Source: Chrysaora quinquecirrha (taxonomy: Eukaryota > Cnidaria > Scyphozoa > Semaeostomeae > Pelagiidae). Taken from it: DNA of 64,000 nucleotides. Made by a program: the position numbers and the translations under genes. The DNA lies in the NCBI GenBank assembly GCA_014526335.1, contig JACTAT010000048.1:2706631-2770630 (forward strand), in the 5' to 3' direction. Every line of letters starts with the position of its first letter. Position 1 is the first letter of the stretch. Below, piece after piece: positions 34,401 through 49,400 of this stretch. The notes beneath the pieces were generated by a model. That model did no database searches. It saw only the letters and a program-made list of their open reading frames with translations, and had not been told where the DNA came from.

Positions 34401-37400
34401 CATTTCAAATTGACCTGCTCTTTACTTTGAACACTGTTGTTATAGATGCCTCGCATATGGCTCGATTATTGTCAATTTCTCAAAGAGCAGAAAAGAATCA
34501 CGAGAACAAGAAGACTGTTTGACAGAGCTTTAAGAGCATTGCCAATCACACAACATAGTAGAATATGGCCCTTGTACATCGAGTTTGTTAAACAATACGA
34601 TATACCAGAAACAGCTGTTCGCGTTTACCGACGCTACTTAAAGGTGAAGATTGTTTTCATTTCTTGTTTTTTCTTATTTTCTACCCTGTTGAGCCCTGGC
34701 GAAACGGTGAAACATTGTTGGCCAAGCAATTTAAGTATGTATTTGAAAGATTTGTTGCTTGTCAGGAGGGAAAGATGGTTCACTAGAAGTGAATGCGACT
34801 TGTCCCGAAGGAAAAGCCTATTTATGACATCGAGGCTGTCGTTTATTTTCTGCAACGTTCCGTGAAATGCATTCATTAAAAGAGTTTTATAAACTCCAAC
34901 TATCATATTTGACAAAACTCAAAACTATAACCGAGTTCTAGAAATTCCTATTGTGATACGGAAAAATTCTCAGTCTTTTACGAATATCAAAAAGTTTGAT
35001 AAATAACTTTTCTTCTAGCTCCAACCTGAAAATGCCGAGGAATATGTGGACTACCTGACTGAAATAGGATGGCTTGACGAAGCAGCAACAAGACTTGCTT
35101 CGATTGTAAATAATGTTAGTGTGATATCCTTCGTTTTTTACCTTATTTTTATTTTTAATACGTCGTTCACTTCCTATTACTATCTAACATCGCTTGCTGT
35201 CTTGTGACAAGCATGTTTCCTTGGCACAGTGCTTCACCGAAGATGAAAAGCCTAATCTAAGAAATGCATGTCACATCATACCTCTAGATGTGACAACACT
35301 TTTCTGGTGCTTTCAATCTAATAGATCCAGTGACTCTCATTGTTTATCTTGATGATGGCAAGAATCAAAACTACAGTCATAGATTTTGAAACTGACTCTT
35401 TCACGTCTCTAATTTTCTTTGTAGGACTCTTTTGTCTCGAAGAAAGGGAAATCGAACCATCAGGTAAAATATTATTTTGAGCCAGATAATTAATAAAAAT
35501 CAGTTTACAAAACCAATGTGACTCGTTTGTTAGATTTTCTTCAGTATCAATTCTTTGAAAATATCGATTTGTTATTTTTGTTGTTAGAAATTAAGTTGTT
35601 CTGTTCAGTTAGCTTTCAAAGTCTTCTTTAGTAAAGAGCATGCGATTGATTGTTCTTACACGATGTCATAATGGCGTAATAATGATGACTTAAGCCTTTA
35701 ACTAAAAGTTTTTTGCAGAAGAAAACGTTTTTGACAGTTTTGATTAGATTCAAACTCATTTTGATGATTATTTCAAAACCTCATTAGTACCCACGGAATC
35801 GGCTACACCACAACGTCCGTAGAAATTTTTAGAAAATTCCTAAACATCCTTTGACCATTGTTTGTTGCGTTTTGAGTTTCGTAGAAATAAAATATAGGTG
35901 GTTGAACTTAGAAAGTTCTGGGGCCTCCGGCCAATATGGGTTAAGTATAGTCTCTGCATCGTTTCGAAGTCGCGCAATAGCATTTACTACAACTAGACCA
36001 ACTAGCATAGGTAGCTGTTTTTCATTTTGCAGCTTATCATTGCTTACAATATGTCACACAGTCCTCCAAACAACGGCATGAATAGCTGTCCTCACATGAT
36101 CTTCATTTAGTAGAATCTTCGTAGCGCCGCTCTATCTATCATGAAGTAAATTAATATTTTTCGTTGTCATTGTTCTTTAGCTTTGGCATGAGTTGTGTGA
36201 ATTGATGTCAAAGAATCCTGATAAGGTATGTTATGATCTTAGGCCCTGGACAACTTAAATTCGACAGTTCAGTTCAGTGAATGTTTGATTGGTATCAAAG
36301 ATGTTTAGTGAACGGCATTTTTTCTGTGGTATGTTCATCTCTTTTTGCCAGTCAACTAAACAAACATAAATTTTCCGATGAACGCATGCGCATGTTAAAA
36401 ATTGGCGGCAATTTACTCAATTAAAAATCTTGGATTTTGAGCAAAATGAAAAGTATGAAAAAGAGGCCGAAAATGTCCAGAAAGAAATCAGTGAAATGTT
36501 TAGCTCATTTGCCTAGTGCCTTAGAACCTTTTCGCGTATTTGGAAGAGAATCATTTTTAAAGTTCCACTTTTTCCTAGATTCATGCTAATTGCGCGAGTT
36601 TTTTACTTTTTTGATGAACCAATTACAGAGCTCCATAACGTTGTAAAGCTATGGCGAAGTCTATAAATGAATCTCTCTCAAGTGTCTGTCTAGCTGTACG
36701 TGGGTTTCTAAGATATTTCAATTATTTCAACAACAAGCTCAGATAGAACATATGGGTAAAACAGAAATGAATTGAATAGTTTTGTTCAATCAAGTATCGC
36801 GCCCAAATTTTGATATTGAACATCGCAAGTGATATCAATGACTAAAGAACGAATTCAATGACTAAAGAACGTAAAGTTAGTTGTTTCATTTCCAGACTAA
36901 AATTTCGAAACTTTAAAAATTCTTCATCTTTAGAAGAATTTCGAACAGTCTTACCTGGTTTTTTTTTACTGCAGTTGCTTTTTATTTGTGAGTCAGAAAC
37001 TTTAGCCTTAATGACCATCATACTTTTGCTGTCATTGTCCCATGAAGACAAGCTTTATCTCCTATTGATCATGGTCGCACTAAAGAGACCTTCTCGGTTT
37101 GGGGATGCTCAAAGAAGCATGATCCGGATAAGGCTGATTTTAACGTTGACATGAACCCGTGTTTTCTTCTGCAGGTGAAAAGTTTGAAAGTTGGATTAAT
37201 TATCCATGGTGGCTTACGTAGGTTTACAGACGGTTTAGGCCAGTTATGGTGTTCTCTAGCTGACTATTACATCAGAGCTGGAGACTTTGAAAAAGCACGT
37301 GATGTTTACGAGGAATCAATTCAAACTGTAATGACAGTTCGAGACTTTGGACAGGTTAGTGTTGCATTTGATGCAATTTTTGGAGCTCATCTCTCCGTTT

Positions 37401-40400
37401 AGACATAAATCAAACTGCTCCTGAATTGACAGTAAAAATGATATTTACAGAAGAAGCTTTATGTATTATTGATTGAGTCATGTCAGTTTTAGATGTACAT
37501 CCATATAGACAGCTCTGCAATTGACAGCTGTTCTTTACAGCGTGCAAGTTCCTTTTCCTAGTACGATTGTTGTTTCTGTTCGAAGAGTTTGTCAACCCAT
37601 TCGAAATGCAAGAGAGGGCGCTTATTGGAATGTGTCATATTCTAGATGGAGGGGGGCTTATTGTCAAAAGTTGACCTCTGAGCAGAGCTAATTCGATACG
37701 CCGAATTTTATTTCGTTAAATAACAGCAAAATGCCTGACAAAATGCACACAAAAATTTTTTTTATTGTGACTGACATAAAGAGTTTATTGAAAGACATTG
37801 TTTAAATAATTAAAGTTTAAAGTTAAATAGATAGGTTTTGTTGATAGATCATAACGCTAGAGTGCATGTGTTCTACTAATAAAGAAAACAAATCGGCATA
37901 TTCATTAAAGGTATTTAAACTGACATTTGGTATTGGCGTTTCAATCTGATTGCTAATGCTGATCCAGCTGTAAATATCACCAGATATGTGTTAAATATGT
38001 ATTAAATTTGTCAAACCGTTATTATCTCTCGTGTAGGTATTTGATGCTTATGCACAGTTTGAAGAAGGTATGCTTAGTATGAAGATGGAGAAAAGCTCAG
38101 AAGGAATGAGTGATGAAGGTTGTGTTTCAGTCAATTTCCTAGTAAATTTTTATTATAATTCTTTGCTGCCACAATAATTTGGCTGTTCATTTAGGATGGG
38201 CCAAATACAGTAACTCTAATTTGAAAAAACTGTAAGCTAAATCGTTTCTGTATAGTTTCTCGAGTGACACGTTTTTGAGAATGTTTTGTGAAGCAGTATT
38301 CAGCCTAATAGTATCTCGCAGGGAACACCACGAAATTATCTATTTTCTCTGAGTAATCAGGCGTGGAACATGTGTTGTCAGAAATACCGCTTTTATGAGA
38401 AAATTGGGACAGATATCAATTCGCATGAATTTCCAGTGACCCACAAATAAGTCTTATTCGAATCCTTTCAACTTCTCGATACCAACAAATAAGGAACAAT
38501 AGTCCACCATAATTCTTCATATAGTTCTAGGACATTTCTAGAGTTCGCATTTATTTGCAGCACTTGCATAATCAGGAATAACAACCTTTCAATGCACTGG
38601 TAAATGGAGAATCTTTTACCCCTTTCATCGAAAAGTGCCAGATAACAATATCAGAATTAATGAAAATGAGTAGGGAATTTAAATTTGTCACCAAACACAG
38701 CATTGCGATTTCCTTTTTAGCATTCTTGCGCGAAAGTTTCAGCTAATTGAGACATGTTTTATCTTATTGACCAAGCCACCAACTGAACCTATTCAATTCG
38801 CTCAGATCACCTATCATAGGTACAGGTTATGTGCATTTTGTCAAAACCTTTCTTGCTTCTGGATCTTATTTTCAGAGCCCAAATTTCAAATCCATATTGA
38901 AGAACAGGAGCGACTGTTTGGTCAAATAAGTTGGATTCACATTCGTTTTGCTTGAGGACTTTAGCTTTCGTTTTTTTTTTACATAAACTTCCAATCTAAG
39001 CTTAGTGGCAAACCTATGCAAAGAACCAAGCATGTCTAAGCATGGCAAAATAGGTCATTGCCAAATAATAGTTTAATAATGTATTGATTTTGTTCTGGTT
39101 AAAGTCGTGTTAGAGAATCGTTTTCAAATAAGTAATACCGTTCTTCTATTAATGCTTTCTTATCTTTACACGCCACTAGAAACTAATTGCAACTTGCCTT
39201 CCAAGGTTGACGCGAAAATCGCAATATGAGTACATTTAAAGTCGACGGATGAAGTAATATCTTCTTTGACACAATTTATTTGGGAATTAATATCAATATA
39301 TTGCACCTATAAACGAATTTGTATAAAAAGTAAAACATAGCACGAACGAGCAACCTCATTTTGGTCTAGTACTTTACTGTAGAACATACTCTCTGTCTTC
39401 CACAGACGATCCTTCGTCGGTAAACTGCAGACTCACGGGATACGTATTGCTTACTGTGCAAATGTAACAAGAAAGAATAAACGTTATCTTCCCCATGCTA
39501 ACGCATTTCCTTGCATTTTTTGGGTTCCGCATAGGCCTTTGTTGCGTTGGCGAAACATTATAATGACGAAATTTCTTTTTCAGTAAAAAGTTAGCCTTTG
39601 GTTGAATTTGCACAATCCTCTTTGATGCCTCGTTTTATTTTGGTAGATGAACTTGACTTGGAGCTTCGCTTAGCAAGATTTGAAACATTGATGGACCGAA
39701 GACCTCTGTTGCTGAACAGGTAGCAAACATCGCCCATTTCTTGTTACTTTCCTTTAACAAATCCTAAACTGGACCATATTGACTGAAATTGGGAAATGTC
39801 TGATCTTGTAAGGTATGAATGACAGCAATTGTGCGTTCAATTAGCAACATCATTGATTAGCCGATAACTGCGTGGCTCTTGTCCAGTAAACAATCCGTTT
39901 TCATTCGGTATTGGCATTGGCTCTTTGTTGGTTTTGTTTGATCAGTTGTTTTTTATTGAATGGTCTTAGACAGTGAGTGGATGAGCTAACGGCAACCACA
40001 GAATCTCCGTGGTGAACATAGTTGTCTAGTCATAGTTTATCGACTCTTCGATTGGATGCCTAACAACCGCTTAACTTAATAAGCTCTTTCTTTTACAGCG
40101 TGCTTTTGCTACAGTTACAGTGAGACGTTCTATGATTATTAATGACGTTGAGCAATTTTGTAGACATGATAATTAAGACGTACTCTTGTACCGGCAATAG
40201 AGCAACGTCTATTTTACTGCAGATCCGCCCATCCTTTCGTGATTTTTGCCGCATCTATAATACGGTGAAAGTGGAAAGAAACTGCCATATGAAGAAAGTG
40301 CCAAATAAATGAATATGTGTGTTCTTTAAATATCGTGTGTTACCTTGAGCAGTTTATACCAAGTTCCTACGTGTTATCACTTTCCTTCCTACGAGGAACT

Positions 40401-43400
40401 CTACTTTTGCTTATTGTCAAAAACTGCCTTGAATGTGTCGCATATTCCAGATTCCAGTTCTTGATTAATATAATTGAATTGTTTTAGGGCGAATAGCTTT
40501 ATTGATTTGATCATTCATTGCGATATATTCCAATTACTTACAGTGTTCTTTTACGACAAAATCCTCACAATGTTCACGAATGGCATAAGCGAGTTGCATT
40601 ATATGATGGAAAACCTGAAGATATAATCAACACGTATACAGAAGCCGTAAAAACAGTCGACCCGAAACAGGCAGTTGGCAAACCAAATACACTTTGGATT
40701 GAATTTGCGAAGTTTTATGAAAATCATGATCAGATAGCTGAAGGGAGAATTATATTTGATAAAGCAACGAAGGTTGAGTTTAGGACAGTTGATGACCTGG
40801 CAACTGTTTGGTGTGAATATGCTGAAATGGAAATTAGAAATGAGTAAGTCTTTTTTCATACATTTTACTCATTAAGCAATATATGCTGCACTTTATATTT
40901 TCCAATATCTGAAACAAAGCCGTTGTGTAAGCGTGGTGCAAGAATGCTAAACTGTCCCTATAGAAATATTATTGACAGAAAGCAAACTATTCAGGTACTA
41001 TTGTTTATGACGGAGAGCAATCAAGAAATCGGCTAGTCAAATAATTTTAGTGGTTCGTGTGGCTCGAGTTTTTCGCCCCACATTGTACGTCATCTTTGGC
41101 CAGTTTGAAAGGTAATGAGACTACAGTTCGCACGATGAAAAAGGTACGATATATTTATGACATACTTTGTTGAACTGACTGATCAAAAATCAGTCAACAA
41201 AGTAATTTTTCATTTTTTCTGTCCATTTCCTTGCCCACTGTCTTCTATTTTGTTGTTTTGCTTGTTGCTTTCTTTTCTTCCAAGAGACAAATGGGACAAA
41301 TATCTTAGTTTCCCAATTGTTTGAAACAATCCTAGCTGTATTTTTTGCACAGTCTGTGTTGTCAGCCAAGTGCTCTCCTATGGCAGAATCACGTTAAAGG
41401 CTAGGATGTTGCTTTGATCCGCCGAGTGGTTGCTCTCTTTGCCGAATATTGTGTTGACGTATATTAGTAGGGACGTGTGCTAAAACGGGCACGTGGTATC
41501 CGTAGCTTCTTCTCGTGCTAGTTGAGCTTCTGATTCCTTTTTCTGAAATATGTAGCTAAAGGAATTGGATTTCTAATCTTTTTTGGCCAAGAAGAAGCTG
41601 ATAATTGGCAGCTTTGCGCTCAAGACTCCTGATTCTCTCTTTTGAATTTCTTTCTCCAAACTCAACTTTCTTCGAATGCCTTTTACATCCTTCAAAACGA
41701 TGACATTTTGGCAAAGAAACCAAACTATGAACGTCGTATAAATATTTGGACCTTTTAAGCAGGCAAAAGAAGCATTAAACAGTGCAGTTACATAAGCCTG
41801 TGATCCAACTGTGATTTCAATGACCATATAAATGTCGAAAGTTGAAAATGAGAAGTACACGAAGCTAGCTCGCCTGCAAATGCTGATACTAGAAGAGGAA
41901 CCAGTAGGAACAATGTGAGAAAGCGATATTCAACAGCTGTCATCGCAGATCGACCAAATCATCTTACCTGCGCAGCATGATTATTACAATACATACACCC
42001 TCATGCGCTGCTGTAATTTGTTTCATTTCTCTGCTTGTAATTTTGCAATAACTAGATAAATTTGTACGTAGCTGATATTGTTTTTGAGCTCTCTATATTT
42101 ACCCTGCTATTCCATAGAAACTACGATATGGCACTTAAGATTATGAAACGAGCAACTGCTGTTCCTTCTAAGAAAGCTGGAGTTCGTTATCATGATGAGG
42201 TCAGTATCGATTTTTCTTATTCGCACATATTCTTTCAACTATTATCGATTTGTCTTATTCGCACATATTATTATTTCAACACATTTTATGTTATTTCTAC
42301 ATAAATGCACTGTTGTGTTGTGTTATTCCTTTTTTTAGTGACGTGTGATGGTTTTTCTATTGATCAACCAGACTAGTACTATTTTGTGATAAAATACGGT
42401 ATCATTGCGCAAGATGTCGGAAATTTCTGTTTTTGAAAAATGTTAATAAACTTGAATGTTCGAATATCCGTACGTTGAAATTATAGATTGGTTTCGCGAC
42501 CCGTGTTTAGGCACACTGCGAGAGAAGCTTAAAGTTAAAGTTAAAAGTTAACCCTTTACCAGCCAGGGTTGCCAATTGGCATCAAGTTATTGAATTGCAT
42601 TTATGTTGTTCCAGTTGAATAGGCAAGCCGTAAGTTGAGCTATTCTATGTTTATTCATCTTCAAAGCGATAAAGGAATAGTTCCTTCAGCCTATTTGTGG
42701 CCCCATAGCGAAGAATTTCAAAATTTTCGATGATGATGTCGAACTTTTTCCGAGGGCATAAATTTTGGGCTCATTTGAAATCGGGAACGTTTATTTTCTG
42801 TCAAGCTAGATTGCTAATTTGAGCTCTGTGTTGAGTATTTCGAAATTCGACCTGTAAGGAAGGCTCTAGGAGTAAAGAATCTAGGAGTCAATACTAAACA
42901 TTCTTTTAATAGCATAAATAGTGTTCAACCATGAAGTATAACATAACGATATACTCATATCCATTGATAGAACTCTTTATATCTTATCTCTGCATTGATG
43001 GGTTTATCATCAGAGCTACCGAAAATCTTCCAGTTTCATTCATATTTATAATTTGCGACTTAATGAACATTGAAGTATAATTAAAAGTACCCATCAGCCA
43101 TGTTTGAAGAATGAGATCAGCCTGAGATCAGCCCATCAGCTTGCAGCTTGCAAGGAATAGTGTAGAAGAAGCCCCATTTTGTTCCCTCTGTGCCCTGTCA
43201 TCCTAGCTGTTTCAGGCTTTTTTCTTGCTTTTTTCGACGATCTTCATTGTTCCACATTTTGTTTCAACTTGTTTTCGCTTTTTGCAACATTCCTGATTCC
43301 TATCTATGTATCTAGGTATATTCCCTGCGGTTTGCCGAAAACCCTTACATCATGTTTTCATTCTTTAAACATAAAAATGAGATTTTGTTTATTGTAATTA

Positions 43401-46400
43401 TGGTTTTTCGTTACATTCAGAAAGAAAAGGTGCAGAGTAGAGTTCACAAATCATTGAAGCTTTGGTCGATGTATGCTGATCTTGAAGAAAGTCTCGGCAC
43501 ATTTCAGGTAATTACCCTTGGTATTAGTAAGACTTTGTTTATTGCAATTTTACTTTCAAAATACTGTTGTAAGAAATAAGCTTCGTTTTTTGCCTTAGTA
43601 TGATTGATTTTGAGTCAAATGTCGCGGGCTCAAGATCCTTCTTTTACATATCGATAGTTGACATTTTGCTCTTTAAGCCTTGGTTCTCTTTATACTATAT
43701 AGAAAAGTTTGGCTTCATTTGCTTCATGAAATAATTTGCCAAATGTCCAAAGGAATGATTGCGTTCGTGTTTGAAGCTGTGTCACGCCAAGAATGTGATG
43801 CAAAAAAGTGTTGTTTGCATTCTGGCAGACACAATTTTTAATTTTATCTCGGCCTAAATAGTTTAATGTATTCTATTTTTCTCTTACATGGTCTAGACTT
43901 TGTTTATATAAGAGGCATTTAATTTTGTCTTAGGCTGGCTATTCTTAAGTTTTTACTTTTTTCAGGCTCAAATGATATTAATCTGTTGTTAACTCTTCGG
44001 TTTTTGAACAGAAGAATTTCTAATAGTTGAAGATAGATGTGCACTATTTCGGTTGAACCGCAATATCTTGCTTCTATTTCCTTTTCTTTAGCTTTTTCTT
44101 TCGAATTGGTATCTTTTCATGTTTAGCCCGATTTTGTTATGGCTTTTGCTCATTCCAGCATCAGTACCTTTTTCATTTGTTGTAAAATTAAGACCAAATG
44201 CAAACTCGCGTGAAATTTCGTATCATGTCCGTGATGTTTGATTTATGCTTGTGATGTTTATGTTTACCGGCTTGATTTTGTTTCAATTTTTATTGTATCC
44301 TTGTTTTACAAGATTAATTCTTAAACTTAATGTTTTCCAGTCAACAAAGGCTGTGTATAGTCGCATTTTGGATCTACGTATCGCAAGTCCTCAAATCGTC
44401 TTGAATTTTGCAATGTTCCTGGAGGAAAATAGCTATTTCGAGGAGTCTTTCAAGGTATGCGTATAATAATCTTTGGCTCTGTTGGTGTTTTCTAAGGTTT
44501 TATAACTGAATAAAGCAGCACTGTACCATGTTTGTTTTCTACAATACACAACTGAACTCGAAGTATGATTTGAATATTGTAAGCTAAGTATCAGGAAAGC
44601 TCTTTTACACAGTTTTCATGGCTTTCATACTTTGTTCGAAAACTCACTTCATTGCACTTCACGCTGCATCACATTTTGATTCATTGATTTTGTTATTTTC
44701 CTTCGTACTTTATACTATAATAAATGCAACTAAAATGCATATACTACACCATACTGAATTTAGTATCGACACACTGCCTACTTAATTTCACTTTCATGCA
44801 GTGCTGACGTTTCACTGAATCTAAAAGTTTCATTCAGCTGCAGGTTTGGTGGGTGCAGGTTTCATTTGTTAGCTTCATGACATAACTAATCGAAATCTTT
44901 ACTTTCAGAAAATTAACATCATAATTGACTTCAGTGTGTTAAGGATTTTATTATAGAGCACGTGTAAACTCATTGTTCTAGAAACGAAACATATTATTTT
45001 GCCGAGTATCATTTCTGCACTGCTTTGATTTCCAGGCATACGAAAGAGGAATCGCTCTGTTTAAATGGCCTTATGTCAATGATATTTGGAACACTTATTT
45101 GACCAAATTCTCTCAGAGATACGTGAGTGGGTTGTTTTTATTGAAGCATCTTTCCTCTTTCTTGTAAAATTTCACTTACATTACTCACGTCACCAGATGA
45201 TATATGTTTGAAATCTATATAGCATAGGCTAGGTAGCAGGTAAGTAACAAGTTTAAAAACGTTGCATTTAAAAAGATGTAGAGTGTTAGCGCCTCCAACC
45301 TGAAGATACAACCATTGACTAAATTACTTCAGACATTACACAAACTTATATCTGTTTTTTATTGTCACAATACGAAAATCTCAAGAAAACCTCAATAAGA
45401 TTTCAACCCTTGGTCCTTTCGAATTGCCAGGCCGTTCCTCTTCTCTTTTTCTTTGCTATAACTTTGGCAGTCATTCAAGGTCCCAACTGTACCTTTCTTG
45501 AATTATAAGATTAAAATTAAGTAGGTGCAAATTGAAAGGTATTGCATTGCATTTGAGACATTAGTAAATTAGATGGAGAATATTTATATTAATAAATTCC
45601 CGGTGTTAGAACGTTATCGTGACCCACATTGACAAGCATAATCTTTTCTCTTAAGGTTCCAGCATTCAGATTTTCGATGCAGTTTTACTGCAAGAAAACA
45701 ATTAGCAATCTTTGATGCAAGTCAGGTTTACTGGTTTTTTGTTCAGCTATTTGAAGATCCCTTGATTAGCAAATTTCTTCAAAACTTTTCTCTTGCAGGG
45801 TGGCTCCAAGCTCGAACGAACAAGAGATTTGTTTGAACAGTGTTTAGATAAGTGTCCACCTAAACAAGCGAAAGAATTTTATTTGATGTATGCTAAACTG
45901 GAAGAGGAACATGGCCTTGCAAGACATGCTATGTCTGTTTATGAAAGAGCGACGCAAGCATTACCATTAGATGAAAAATATGAGGTGATTTTTTGATCAA
46001 ATATAAGATATTTCAAGTAATAATAGTTCATATAGAGGCGTGATTCGGGTGGAACAGATCCGAGATTTGGAAGCACTCTTTAATGTGTGATATGTATTCG
46101 ATACATATATAGAAATCTTTCACTTGATCTAAGATGTTCTTTACTCACGCAAACGAAAGAACGTAATTCCCCAACTGAGTGATGATTAATAGTATGAAAA
46201 TATAATAGTTTTTTAACTTTATTTTGACAAGGTGTTCAACATTTATGTGAGAAGAGCTGCTGAAATATTTGGCGTCACACATACAAGAGAAATTTATGAA
46301 ACAGCAATAGAAACGCTTTCAGATGATTATGCTCGGTATGATCCTTTAAATACAGCTTTTCAACTTTTAGGTCTCGTGTATTGAAATTTTTGAAAATGTC

Positions 46401-49400
46401 TCCATATTGGTCTTCTTATTATAGACAAAATAAGGATTCAGGGTTTAACACATGAAAATGTTGTGAATTGCTGCACTCGTTGCCTACATAGTTATAAGTT
46501 CCTAAAATGTCAAACATGTATTTGTTGAAGTTGTTTTTCTCATTAGCACTGAAATATTGGGAAAACTATGGAAAATGTTTAGCAATACCAAGCATGCCAT
46601 CAATGTCTTTACATTTATTGTTGAGGTTACTCCTAGCCTTCGTTCCAGTCGTGCACCATTCTCACATTTCTTGTTCAAAGATGTGAGATAATTTTCGATG
46701 TATGAAGAAAACATTAATGATTTAACAAGACTTTTTTGTGAGAAAACAAAAACAAGTATGGCTACCCACAGCTCATGCAGGAAAGTGTTTTGATTCTTGA
46801 TTTCAAGGTGCTTTTGAAATTTTATGCCCTGTAAATGGAAACTCAACACAGTAAAACAAATAACTTGGACTTTTATAAATAAAAATTCATATTCGTCCCG
46901 GAAAGTCGGAAAGCAACGTGTCCCTAAATGTTCCCTAAATTGCCCAAAATTGTTCCTGAATCTAATAATCCGGAGAATTTGGTTCTTTGATGGGGAAAAA
47001 AGATTGTATAGAAGATATTCAAACTGTTTTATTTGTTTGTATGAAGTAATGATGAATAATCAAATGAGAAATTATGGCCAGGTACCATCCCACGCTAAAG
47101 GCCGCCCAACGCATTACATGTATACAGTATGGTGTATAAAAACTGTTGCAGGGTTTTGTATCATAAGTTCCCTTCAGACCCGTCAGCTTATCTCCCGTGA
47201 CTAGTTATTTCTTTAAATAATACATGCAAATGCATGCATAAATAAAATATAATGGCCTAATACAAATTCTTTGAAAAATAATAAAATACCCTTTCAGCTC
47301 TTTCGGTTGATTAAACGGTTCAGGTTGTGCGCGCTTTTCTTCCTCTTTATAAATTTGGAGTATGCGGACACTTTAGGGACATCTTTGAAACAAAACAATG
47401 AAGAATTTATTTAGGTATAACAATTTTAGAGATTATCGGTTTGTCGTCATTTAGGAGGAATTTTTGGATAGAAAGTGTGTCCCTCAAAAATAGCTTGTTC
47501 CAGAAAAATTAATATTTTTTGCTGTGACGATGACGTGTTGCGATAACAAGTTGCGATGACGTGTTTCCGTATTATACCGTATTATACCAAACCGTATTAT
47601 ACTTTAGCGTAATTCATGCTGACCATGTATTGCCGCGACCCCTGACTTTAGAACAATAAAGAACAGTTCACACACTAAAAAATGGTGAATCGAAATGCAG
47701 GCTTGGTGCCTCGGAGATGCTAATTGGGTAATTTGTGGCTGCTTTATAACAATAGTGTTCTGCAATCAATTTTGCCAAATTCGAGGTCATGTGAAAACTG
47801 TTCTTCTGCCTCACTATACCTTAGTTGCATAAGTAATCAGACAAAATACATTACCACCATGAAAACTATTATTTGGCGTAATGAGTTATTATAAACATTT
47901 GGTTTCTTTTTGTGATACACTTTATGGTGATGACTTCATTACATATTGACACAAATCTCAATGTTGGTAATGATAGGGCTATGTTTCTTTGCTAAATGGT
48001 TTATTTCTTCTATTATTCACATAAAAGAACAGAGACATGTTCTAAGAAACGGGGGACGCATTTCCCGCTCCTCTTTTCGTTGTGGGTCCCCCAAGCCCAT
48101 TTTGTTCAGTAGTTACATTTTTGTGATCTAGAAAACACCTTGTAAACAGGTTTGGGAAATTGGTCACGGATTACTGGTTTTTTCTTTACTATAAGGAACT
48201 TGTCAGCGTACTTGATGTGCTGTTTTTCAATAATAAGAAACGTGTTATTTTTTAGTGAAATGTGCCTTCGATTTGCTGACATGGAAAGAAAGTTAGGTGA
48301 AATCGACAGAGCAAGAGCTGTTTATAGCTATTGTTCACAAATGTGTGACCCAAGAGTAAGCAAGTCTTCTTTATTTTTGTTGAATGTTGATTTCAAATTG
48401 TGCTGTTTTATTTGATTTTCGATGCAGCGATGTAATTTTATGTGATTCATTATGTCGCACCATGTCTTTATTGAAAAACTTCGTTCTGTCTGTCATGTCT
48501 TTATTGAACAACTTAAACCATCAACACGGGTTTCTGGTATTATTCTGAGTATATCATCTTATGCTTTTGCTGAAGTCAAATAACGTATACATCTTTACAC
48601 AAAAGGCAAACGCATCTTTTAATTTATGTGAAATAGCCATACATGGTAATAAGATCTTGCGATTTCTGCATTACGAATGGTCCAGCGGAGCAGATCCGAT
48701 CAAGCCTCAGAGCTTATACGCAATACGTCTGTTAATTTAGCTGTCTGAGTTCCATTTGTTCCATATATTTGTTTAACTTGTAGGCTATTGGTTCTTAAAA
48801 ATGACTTCAAATTTCTTACATTAATTCCGTATTCTCTATTCATAGAGCACACAAGCTTTTTGGAAAACATGGCATGACTTTGAAGTACACCATGGGAATG
48901 AAGATACTTTCAGAGAAATGCTGAGAATAAAACGTAGTATCCAGGCGCAGTACAACACCCAAGTAAATATCAAAGTTTTATTTCCCCCCAAAGACATTGT
49001 CTACCATGATGCGCTGGGCAGTCGATTTTATTTCTTGTGTTTATATCATTCTGAATTTGTTTTGTTCTATTCGCTGTATTAAGAACAAACTGATGTTTAT
49101 CCGGCAATGTATCCGGCAATGCAAGCTGCGTTTTAAACAGAAAAGCAGTGATTCCTTAGGGGTATGATCATGACACCTGAAATAGGTATAAACAACGTTG
49201 GTCGAAAAAGTCTGTCGCACGATTCATTATACTTTTCCATGGCCAGTTTTGTGTATTCTAGAAATCTCCTCTCTAACAATACACGGAACATTTTCTCCAT
49301 CAGATTGCTCTTGCTGCATGCCAGCCATTTTGCAGATTTGGTTGGGCAAACACATGCTCTTGAATCAAAAACACGGACTGGACCAGGACCAGGCCACCAA

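Noticed and set aside
46502..47204. Two frames of 115-126 aa in the largest XAB2 intron
   Set aside because: No domain and no splicing into the gene; the flanking exons join in phase without them.
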